Below are positions 1 to 5,374 of a stretch of DNA of 5,374 nucleotides, piece by piece. The position numbers were made by a program, and so were the translations under genes. Source of the DNA: Spirochaetaceae bacterium (GTDB lineage: Bacteria; Spirochaetota; Spirochaetia; Treponematales; Breznakiellaceae); the NCBI GenBank assembly GCA_031267475.1, contig JAIRZA010000163.1, forward strand, positions 1 to 5,374, read 5' to 3'. A model generated the notes under the pieces. That model had not been told where the DNA came from. It did no database searches and saw only the letters and a list, made by a program, of their open reading frames with translations. Within the stretch, counting starts at the first letter, position 1, and each line of letters begins with the position of its first letter.

Positions 1-1268
1 GAATACTCCGAACGATTTTGTTCAGCATATTCAAGACCAATTTCCGCAAGCCTCACCTGCTTGAACGCAGTCTGATACGACACATACTTATTCTGTATAT
101 CAAGCAACAAATAACCGGCATTAGTTTCAAGCTGCGCCGCCGCGTTTTGACGAGCATAGGAAGCCTCCTTAATCTTGTGGTAGCCGCCCCACCAGTCCGA
201 TATAGGAATATTCAACATAATAAACCCAGACACATCATGATAAGCGGCGTGGAAATCCTTTAACGTCTTTCCATCCAGCCAAAATTCTAAACCAGCCACA
301 GCCGCCCCAACCTCCATCGAAGGCATATACGCCCCCGCCGTAACCGCCTCTTGCAGACGCGCCGCGTCGTTCTGCAACGACAAAAGCCTGTATTCCGGCC
401 TTTCAGCAAGACGAGATGGAAACAAGGCCGTATCAAAATCCGGCTCGACAATCCCGTCGAAACCAGTACCAAGCTCCAAAACAACACCGGACGAAAGCCC
501 CGCGAACAACTTAAAATCCCGCTCGGCAATCACAAGCATAGACTTTGCCTGATCCTTTTGAATAGACAACTCCTCCTGCTTTAATTTCACACGCAAAAAA
601 TCGCTGCGGGACGCGACACCGCGGCTTAAAGCCTGCGACACCTGAACATTCAGAGCGTCCAGCGTGTCGCTGTAAATATCAAGCGTTTCTATCAATTCGG
701 AAAGCAGCACAAGCTGATAATACTTCGACTCAGCTTCGGCGTACACATCGTTACGCGCCATCTGAAGCTGATAAGAAGACGCCTCCACACCCTTGCCGGC
801 AAGCCGGTACGAGTTCACTATACGCCCGCCCGCGAACACCGGCTGCGTAATTAAAATCGCTCCAAGTATACCACTCGTAGAATCAGTAAAATCAAAAGTC
901 CCGTCAAGGCCCAAATTCGCCTGTTCAGGATTGTGGAATATGCGCGTCATATCAATATCAGCCTGCATGGAAAGCTCCCCGTTTCCAAACAAACCGGGCT
1001 TCAAAAACCCGCCCGCCGCCTTGATTTGCGGGAAAAATTGAGTGAAAGCAAAAGAGCGTAAATGCTTGCTCTGTTCCAAACCAAATTGAGCGCTTCGCAC
1101 CGAAAGATTGTTTAACAACGCCAGCGAGCGGTACTCATATACAGATATTTGACGAACTAAAGCCGCGTCCGAACCGGCGGAGACATCCCGCGCGCCTTGC
1201 GCGTCCTGCGCGTTCAGCGTAACACAGGACAGAATCAGCAATAACATAAAAGCGGGAAACTTATTCAC
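1..1268 (-). CDS. TolC-family outer-membrane efflux factor (partial, 3' end beyond window)
   Basis: This is the outer-membrane channel of the efflux pump. It forms a trimeric beta-barrel with a long periplasmic helical tunnel through which substrate leaves the cell. No stop occurs from GTG 1268 to base 1, giving 422 codons; the family usually has about 430-500, so only a short C-terminal part is missing. Seen: a hydrophobic N-terminus (residues 1-20), a first repeat with helices (about 44-80), barrel strands ending in the family-typical QPVFAGGR (142-149), and long coiled-coil helices (152-258) with a TolC-like turn GVASRSDFLRVK (217-228). A second repeat starts near 288, has strand and turn IPISDWWGG (354-362), and then helices to the edge. 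GTG 1268 is chosen because a perfect AGGAGG lies 6 bases upstream; an in-frame ATG at 1247 lacks this and would shorten the signal peptide. The start overlaps the pump gene by 8 bases. The family call is firm; the substrate is unknown. Confidence 0.93.
   Translation of the reverse strand, partial: MNKFPAFMLLLILSCVTLNAQDAQGARDVSAGSDAALVRQISVYEYRSLALLNNLSVRSAQFGLEQSKHLRSFAFTQFFPQIKAAGGFLKPGLFGNGELSMQADIDMTRIFHNPEQANLGLDGTFDFTDSTSGILGAILITQPVFAGGRIVNSYRLAGKGVEASSYQLQMARNDVYAEAESKYYQLVLLSELIETLDIYSDTLDALNVQVSQALSRGVASRSDFLRVKLKQEELSIQKDQAKSMLVIAERDFKLFAGLSSGVVLELGTGFDGIVEPDFDTALFPSRLAERPEYRLLSLQNDAARLQEAVTAGAYMPSMEVGAAVAGLEFWLDGKTLKDFHAAYHDVSGFIMLNIPISDWWGGYHKIKEASYARQNAAAQLETNAGYLLLDIQNKYVSYQTAFKQVRLAEIGLEYAEQNRSEY
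1185..1211 (-). repeat. Imperfect 9-base tandem repeat, three units, at the start of the mature outer-membrane factor
   Basis: The coding strand reads GCGCAGGAC, GCGCAAGGC, GCGCGGGAT in a row, encoding AQD-AQG-ARD (residues 20-28) just after the signal peptide. It looks like a small local duplication in a flexible linker and keeps the frame. Confidence 0.45.
1209..1268 (-). other. Signal peptide of the outer-membrane factor
   Basis: The first 20 residues have a Lys at position 3, a hydrophobic core (FMLLLILSCVTL) and a small-residue end, LNA-QD, typical of Sec export. Cleavage after A20 by signal peptidase I would fit. An alternative is lipoprotein processing at C15 (I-L-S-C), which is a tolerable but not ideal lipobox because Leu at -2 is less usual. 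The sequence alone does not decide between the two. Confidence 0.7.
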
Positions 1269-4200
1269 CGGAAACCTCCTTGGCGTTTTGCGATTCGGAC
1301 GGCGGATTATTTTCGCCGCTGAATTTCCAGTAAGCCGCCGGCAGCACATACAAAGTAAGCAGAGTGGAGCCGATGAGCCCGAAGCAGATTACCGAACCCA
1401 TAGGACCCCAAAGCAGCGAGCCGGACATTATAAGCGGAATCACTCCGGCGGCGGCGGCGGAAGCAGTCAGGAATATGGGACGCATACGGCGCTCCCCCGC
1501 CGCGACAGCCGCCTCTTTCGCGGACATCCCTTTTTCCCGCAGTTCATTGGCGTAACTTACAAACACAATACCGTTGCGGGTAACAATTCCCAAAAGCCCT
1601 ATAAGCCCCATAAAAGACGTTGTGCCGAAAGGATACCCAATGATTAAAAGCCCCGCCACCGCGCCGATAAGAGCAAGCGGCATCGAACTCATTACAAGGA
1701 GCGTACAACGGACATTCTTGAACTGAAACAGCAGTAAGATAAATATGATTACAACACTTGTCGCAAGCGAAAAACCAAACGGAATAAAGATATTCATTTC
1801 CAGTTCATGCTGTCCGGCGTAGTATATGCTCATATTATCCGGCCTTGACAGCTTGTTGGTTTTTTTTGACACGCGGGCAAAAATATCAGACGCAAGTTTT
1901 CCATAGGCGACATCGCCGGAAACCATGATAGTGTACTTGCCGTTGCGCCGCACAATCTGACCTTCGGTAAAACCCGGCGTTATACCGGCTATTTCCCGCA
2001 GCATTACCGGAGCGGTTTTCTCCGGCGTAATGACATACAAGTCCAGCACATCCTCCGCCGCCGCGCCGTCTTCGGCGCGGTAATCGCGTTTCAAATAGAC
2101 AGTCTTGGCGTAATCGTCCTCCCAAATTGTCGCGACAGGAATTTTGGAATAAGCAAGCGCCGCGGACAAGGCGAGCGAGCCTTTTGTAATGCCAAGCCGG
2201 TTGGCCGCCTCGTCGTTCATATTTACATCAATTGCCAGCAGCGGATTGCGGTAATCATCTTTTATCCAGATTATATCTTCCTCTTCAGCCAGTATTTTTT
2301 TTACTTCGTCCGCGAACTTCTTAATAGACGGTATATCGCCGCCGGATATTTGCACCTCGATAGGAGCGTCGTTGGGAAGGAAATCGAGCTGCTTCCAGCG
2401 GACGTGCGCTTCCGGCCACTCGCCAGCGTACTTCGCGCTGTACTCTTTTATGATGTCCTCAGTTTGCTTGTTGGTATATGTGTTGACAATAAGCTGCGAG
2501 TAGTTCAAGGCGGGAATTTGCGGCGCGTACAACACGCTGAAACGCGGGGAGCTTGAGCCGAAAAAACTTACAACATTTTTCACCCGCTCATCGCCGCGAA
2601 TTAAATCCGCGACTTCTTTGGTGGTTTTTTGATTAGCGGCAAGCGAAGTTCCCTCCGGGAAGTACAACTCCACGGCAAAATTACTGTGTTCAAGTTTTGG
2701 GAAGGGCTGGCGCGGCGTAACAACAAGCAGCGCGAATCCGGCTGTCACGCAGAACACCCCTATCATAATGGCGCGATTAGGATGACGCATGGCGGAAGCA
2801 AGATAGACATTGTTATAAAAATCCTGAGCGCGTTCCAGCGTTGTTTTTTTGCCCGCCTTATTTTTTTTCAGCGTCAAAAGCCCGCTCTTGATAAAGCGAA
2901 TGTTCAGTATGGGAACAAAAAACATCGCCACAAAGAAAGACACCGGCAGCGCTATGGCTACGCTGATAGGCGCTGGTTTTATAAAATCCTTGTTCATGCC
3001 CGTCAGATAAAGATTGGTTGGCAGAAAGGCCGCTACAATCGCCAATGTCGCCGTCAAGACCGGAAAGAAAAGTTCTCTAACACTGCCGGTCGCCGCCTCG
3101 CGCAACGAAAGCCCTTCGTCTAGCTTTTCGACATAGTTGTCAATGACCACAACCGGGTCGTCAACGATAATGCCAAGCGCCATGGTGAGCGCCGCAAGCG
3201 ACACGGTGTCAAGCTGCACTCCCAAGAAATTTAGCAGCGTCATATCTATAAGCACGACAATGGGGATAGTTATGGCGGCTACGGCGGCGATACGGCGCGG
3301 AAGAAACAGCACCATGACAATTATCACCGCAACGATGGCGATGACAAAATCGCGAAAAAAGTGCGTTATCGAGGTATTCACGACGGAAGGCTGGTCGGCT
3401 ACTTTAATAATCTCGACATCGGCTGGAATATTTTCTTTGAAACTGTCGATGATTTTGTCTATATGTTTGCCAAAATCAATAACATTGTTGCCTATGCTCA
3501 TCGAAATCGAAAGCCCCACCGCCCGCTTGCCGTTACATTCTACGAATGATGTATCAACAACATATTCGCGTTTAATATCCGCGACATCTTTAAGACGGAT
3601 GATTCTGCCCTGCGGAGTGGTAAAAATTATCTGCTCCGCCAAATCCGCTTCGGTTTTGTATTCTCCGGGCAGGCGTATAGGCATTTTAAGATCGCCGCCG
3701 TTTATCGCGGAGCCGTAGCCGGCGATTGACGACAACTGTATATCCGCCGATATTACAGCGGGGTCTATTCCGTAAAAAGCAAGCTGCCGCGCATCGATAT
3801 AAACGGACACCTCCTCTTTTTGCAGCCCGAAAGTCTGTATGCTGGAAACTTCGTCATAAACCCGTATCATGCCGGACAAACGGTTGCAGTAGCTTTCAAG
3901 CTCGCGATAGGTGCGGTTGTCGGACGATATTGACAAGAGTATGGTTGAATAGTCTCCAAAATCAGACACCGCCGTCAGCGCCAAAGTCTGAGACGGCAGT
4001 TGGGATTTGAATTCCTGCAAGCCAATCTGTAATTTAGGCCAGAATTCGCCTTCGTTGACACCGGAGTTAATATATAAAAAAACGACGCACTGCCCTTCTT
4101 TCGACACGGAGTATGTATGCACCCTGTCTACCTCGCGGTATGAAAAAAGATAGTCCTGCAAGGGTTTTGCTACGCGGGCGTCAACTTGTTCGGAAGAAGC

Positions 4201-4374
4201 GCCCGGAAAAACGGCGACTACAAGGCCCTCCAGCACGGTAAAATTCGGGAATTCCTGTTTGGGTATCTTAATAAATGAAAACACCCCGACCACGCACAGC
4301 AGAGCGACAAGAATTACGGGTACTTGCTGGTGTTCCAGAATCGCGTCAAAAACAGTTTTCTTTTTGTTATTCAT
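1261..4374 (-). CDS. RND efflux pump, inner-membrane permease subunit (HAE1/AcrB type)
   Basis: This is a proton-driven antiporter of the inner membrane, expected to work as a trimer and pass substrate to the adaptor and TolC-like channel. It is complete at 1037 residues (AcrB has 1049). About twelve membrane helices are visible: near 18-35, 343-358, 362-385, 391-411, 436-456, 468-490, 535-553, 863-883, 890-913, 919-940, 966-985 and 993-1013. Two large periplasmic loops (about 36-340 and 555-860) form the porter and docking domains. TM4 has GIIVDDPVVVIDN with D405-D406, matching AcrB D407-D408. TM11 has RMRPIFLT, with R963 and T970 matching AcrB R971 and T978. TM10 reads GIVTRNGIVF, so R933 sits where AcrB has K940. 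The Asp pair argues against the heavy-metal (CusA) class, which has a single Asp there. ATG 4374 cannot be extended upstream because an in-frame TGA lies at 4383-4381, and the N-terminus is typical of the family. Multidrug export is possible, but the substrate is not readable. Confidence 0.97.
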   Translation of the reverse strand: MNNKKKTVFDAILEHQQVPVILVALLCVVGVFSFIKIPKQEFPNFTVLEGLVVAVFPGASSEQVDARVAKPLQDYLFSYREVDRVHTYSVSKEGQCVVFLYINSGVNEGEFWPKLQIGLQEFKSQLPSQTLALTAVSDFGDYSTILLSISSDNRTYRELESYCNRLSGMIRVYDEVSSIQTFGLQKEEVSVYIDARQLAFYGIDPAVISADIQLSSIAGYGSAINGGDLKMPIRLPGEYKTEADLAEQIIFTTPQGRIIRLKDVADIKREYVVDTSFVECNGKRAVGLSISMSIGNNVIDFGKHIDKIIDSFKENIPADVEIIKVADQPSVVNTSITHFFRDFVIAIVAVIIVMVLFLPRRIAAVAAITIPIVVLIDMTLLNFLGVQLDTVSLAALTMALGIIVDDPVVVIDNYVEKLDEGLSLREAATGSVRELFFPVLTATLAIVAAFLPTNLYLTGMNKDFIKPAPISVAIALPVSFFVAMFFVPILNIRFIKSGLLTLKKNKAGKKTTLERAQDFYNNVYLASAMRHPNRAIMIGVFCVTAGFALLVVTPRQPFPKLEHSNFAVELYFPEGTSLAANQKTTKEVADLIRGDERVKNVVSFFGSSSPRFSVLYAPQIPALNYSQLIVNTYTNKQTEDIIKEYSAKYAGEWPEAHVRWKQLDFLPNDAPIEVQISGGDIPSIKKFADEVKKILAEEEDIIWIKDDYRNPLLAIDVNMNDEAANRLGITKGSLALSAALAYSKIPVATIWEDDYAKTVYLKRDYRAEDGAAAEDVLDLYVITPEKTAPVMLREIAGITPGFTEGQIVRRNGKYTIMVSGDVAYGKLASDIFARVSKKTNKLSRPDNMSIYYAGQHELEMNIFIPFGFSLATSVVIIFILLLFQFKNVRCTLLVMSSMPLALIGAVAGLLIIGYPFGTTSFMGLIGLLGIVTRNGIVFVSYANELREKGMSAKEAAVAAGERRMRPIFLTASAAAAGVIPLIMSGSLLWGPMGSVICFGLIGSTLLTLYVLPAAYWKFSGENNPPSESQNAKEVSGE
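1275..1280 (-). promoter_or_regulatory. Shine-Dalgarno of the outer-membrane factor (decides GTG start)
   Basis: On the minus strand a perfect AGGAGG is followed by a 6-base spacer (TTTCCG) and GTG at 1268-1266. It lies inside the last codons of the pump gene, whose TAA stop (1263-1261) falls inside the first codons of the OMF in another frame. This is an ideal ribosome binding site and supports the non-ATG start and the 8-base gene overlap. Confidence 0.85.
1446..1460 (-). repeat. Short trinucleotide repeat, (CGG)5 on the + strand
   Basis: Five CGG units on the + strand correspond to four consecutive GCC Ala codons (A973-A976) plus flanking bases in TM11 of the pump. A one-unit change would add or remove one Ala without breaking the frame. 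It is probably simple codon repetition in an Ala-rich helix. Confidence 0.5.
2061..2080 (-). repeat. Perfect 8-bp GC-only inverted repeat within the pump gene
   Basis: CCGCGCCG (2061-2068) and CGGCGCGG (2073-2080) are exact reverse complements separated by 4 bases. In the mRNA this would be an all-GC 8-bp stem with an AAGA loop. It lies in the codons for YRAEDGAA (around residues 765-772) in the second periplasmic loop. It lacks a U-tract, so it is not an intrinsic terminator. It may be a by-product of GC-rich Arg and Ala codons. Confidence 0.55.
2844..2868 (-). repeat. Paired poly-A tracts (A8 and A7) in the pump's central cytoplasmic loop
   Basis: On the coding strand an A8 run (2868-2861) and an A7 run (2850-2844) lie 10 bases apart, encoding the Lys-rich loop LKKNKAGKKT (residues 501-510) between TM6 and TM7. 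Positive charge here fits the cytoplasmic side. Such runs are prone to polymerase slippage; the frame is intact in this copy. Confidence 0.6.
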
Positions 4375-4391
4375 ATCCTGTCATTTCATAA
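4375..4391 (-). promoter_or_regulatory. Adaptor-pump junction with weak ribosome binding site
   Basis: The adaptor stop TGA (4388-4386) is followed 11 bases later by the pump ATG (4374-4372). The only Shine-Dalgarno-like bases are AGGA at 4379-4376, with a single base between them and the ATG, too close for normal use. ATG triplets at 4389 and 4384 open only tiny frames (the first is in the pump frame but is closed after two codons by TGA 4383-4381). Pump translation probably depends on ribosomes ending the adaptor gene (translational coupling); this is inference from spacing. Confidence 0.5.
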
Positions 4392-5374
4392 AACGGATAC
4401 CAGTGTATCGTTGTCCAGCTTCTGCGTCCCTTCGGTTATGATAAGATCGCCTTCCGATACGCCGTCCGTAACAAGTATGCTGTCGCCCGAAAAGCCGTTA
4501 GTTTTCACAACGCGCCGTTTTGCGCGGCTTTCCGCTTCGTCAACGACATACACAAAGTATCCGCCGTCGGCGCCGAGGTTTAACGCGGACGCCGGAACGG
4601 TTATAAGGCCGCCGTCTGTTTTATTTTCGATGATATATACGCCGCATAACATTCCGGGGAGTATATCCGCCGCAACCGGCTCCGCCCCGCGGCGCGGTAT
4701 CAGTATTCTTGCTTTGTACGTCCGCGTGAGCGAGTCGGCGGATATATCCACGTCAAAAACTTTTGCGTTTATGCGCGGTTTGCCGTCTACGCTGACAATC
4801 GCGTCCATACCGGCTTTAACATTTTCTATTTCGTTTACCGGGATAGAAATTTCCGCGTAAAGCGTGTCCAGCGAGAGCAGGCGTATAACCGGAACGCCGG
4901 GTGTGGAATTTTCGCCTACACTGATATGTTTCCCGCTGATATAACCGGAAGCTGGAGCTGTCAGCACACAGTTGTCCAGCGTATTTTTCGCTATATTAAA
5001 ACTCGCGCCGGCTTCTTCCCGCGAAACTTCAATCTTTTTCCAGTCAACTTCGGACATATTGCCGTCCTCGTGCATGGGAAGATAGCGGTCGTAAGCGTCT
5101 TCCGCCTGATCAAGTTTTGCCTGAGCCGCGTTAAGCATATTTTTAGCGTCCGTACTGTCGATTACGGCGAGTGTTTGTCCCGCCTGCACATAATCGCCGT
5201 CGTTCACGTTCACGGACAGCACTTTTCCGGGTGAAAGGAAGCTGAGCGCGATGTCCTTTCCGGCGGATATTTCGCCGGAAAACCGCGCCGCGTTTTCTAT
5301 GTTCGCGCCGGAAAGCCGGGTCGCTCTAACGTTCACCGGCGTTTCTACCTTTACAGTTTTTTTAGCGCAGGCGG
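4386..5374 (-). CDS. RND efflux periplasmic adaptor (membrane fusion protein, HlyD/AcrA type; partial, 5' end beyond window)
   Basis: This is the periplasmic adaptor that links the RND pump to the TolC-like channel. The frame is open to the right edge, so the true start lies beyond 5374. GTG 5336 is probably an internal Val. Counting from that Val as 1, the first half of the lipoyl (barrel-sandwich) domain is at about 29-60 (SPGKVLSVNVNDGDYVQAG). The alpha-hairpin follows at about 62-120, the second lipoyl half at about 123-155 (LTAPASGYISGKHISVGE), the beta-barrel at about 157-235 and the membrane-proximal domain at about 245-316. The hairpin tip has R84, M88 and S95, spaced like AcrA R128, L132 and S139, which contact the channel. 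Upstream codons read A-C-A-K-K, where the Cys may be a lipid anchor. The mature protein would be about 327 residues, normal for the family. The stop TGA (4388-4386) lies 11 bases before the pump gene. Confidence 0.93.
   Translation of the reverse strand, partial: ACAKKTVKVETPVNVRATRLSGANIENAARFSGEISAGKDIALSFLSPGKVLSVNVNDGDYVQAGQTLAVIDSTDAKNMLNAAQAKLDQAEDAYDRYLPMHEDGNMSEVDWKKIEVSREEAGASFNIAKNTLDNCVLTAPASGYISGKHISVGENSTPGVPVIRLLSLDTLYAEISIPVNEIENVKAGMDAIVSVDGKPRINAKVFDVDISADSLTRTYKARILIPRRGAEPVAADILPGMLCGVYIIENKTDGGLITVPASALNLGADGGYFVYVVDEAESRAKRRVVKTNGFSGDSILVTDGVSEGDLIITEGTQKLDNDTLVSVL
5364..5374 (-). other. Possible lipobox end of the adaptor signal peptide
   Basis: In frame with the adaptor, the last complete codons before the window edge read Ala (5372-5370), Cys (5369-5367) and Ala (5366-5364), then Lys-Lys. 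The codon at -2 from the Cys ends in CC, so it is Ser, Pro, Thr or Ala. Small residues at -2 and -1 before Cys fit a signal peptidase II site, and many RND adaptors (AcrA, MexA) are lipoproteins. The hydrophobic stretch that would prove this is outside the window, so this is an inference from four codons and family habit. Confidence 0.6.

Noticed and set aside
1886..2125. 79-codon open frame on the minus strand in a different frame from the pump
   Set aside because: It lies entirely inside the pump coding sequence, is Arg/Gly/Cys-rich, and has no family resemblance; it is an out-of-frame shadow.
2629..3123. 164-codon open frame on the + strand
   Set aside because: It is antisense to the pump, very rich in Arg, Lys and Gln, with no domain pattern; the pump frame across it is clearly conserved.
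3137..3718. 193-codon open frame on the + strand
   Set aside because: It lies wholly antisense to the pump's first half, has a Ser/Thr/Ile-rich low-information composition and no recognisable domain; it is a shadow of the real gene.
4501..4535. GC-rich inverted repeat (CGCGC ... GCGCG) in the adaptor as a possible terminator or operator
   Set aside because: The stem is only about 5 bp, sits in the middle of an intact gene, and no U-tract follows on the transcribed strand; it reflects Arg/Ala codons.
4324..4860. 178-codon open frame on the + strand
   Set aside because: It is antisense to the adaptor and the start of the pump, spans two well-supported genes, and has a Ser/Thr/Pro-rich composition typical of shadow frames.
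5334..5336. GTG at 5336 as the start of the adaptor gene
   Set aside because: The frame stays open upstream to the window edge and encodes a plausible lipobox and linker; no Shine-Dalgarno precedes this GTG at a proper distance, so it reads better as an internal Val.
1..5374. Heavy-metal (CusA-type) efflux system
   Set aside because: TM4 has the Asp-Asp pair of HAE1 pumps rather than the single Asp of metal pumps, and I saw no Met/His-rich metal-binding stretches in the adaptor.
1..5374. A novel defence or mobile system hidden in the window
   Set aside because: Three contiguous genes of one well-known complex fill all but 11 bases; no nuclease, transposase, recombinase, repeat array or structured non-coding RNA is visible.

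Overview
The window is one dense stretch of a minus-strand operon encoding a tripartite RND efflux pump. Read in the direction of transcription (from base 5374 down to base 1), it holds a periplasmic adaptor (membrane fusion protein, MFP), a complete inner-membrane RND pump of 1037 residues, and a TolC-type outer-membrane factor (OMF). The adaptor gene is cut by the right edge (its 5' end is missing) and the OMF gene is cut by the left edge (its 3' end is missing), so only the pump gene is complete.

Layout: MFP at 5374-4386, an 11-base gap, RND pump at 4374-1261, then an 8-base overlap into the OMF, which starts at GTG 1268 and runs off the window at base 1. Every base lies in a gene or in the 11-base gap. 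I see no RNA gene, insertion sequence, CRISPR array, attachment site, promoter or terminator. The promoter and any regulator must lie beyond base 5374, and the transcript's end beyond base 1.

How the parts work together: the RND protein is an HAE1-type proton antiporter with paired Asp residues in TM4. It should take substrate from the periplasm or inner-membrane outer leaflet. The adaptor has a possible lipobox Cys in its N-terminal region and an AcrA-like hairpin tip, and should bridge the pump to the OMF channel, giving export out of the cell. The tight packing (11-base gap, 8-base overlap) suggests coupled expression of all three. The substrate cannot be read from the sequence.

Organism: the operon shows a diderm (Gram-negative-type) bacterium with roughly balanced base composition and a standard genetic code (TGA and TAA used as stops). 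The pump resembles, from memory, the divergent RND pumps of Bacteroidetes, spirochaetes and relatives more than enterobacterial AcrB. I cannot name the lineage. I do not see a previously undescribed system here. The points worth a second look are an Arg in place of the usual TM10 proton-relay Lys, possible lipidation of adaptor and OMF, contrasting translation-initiation signals, and several A7-A8 tracts in coding sequence.
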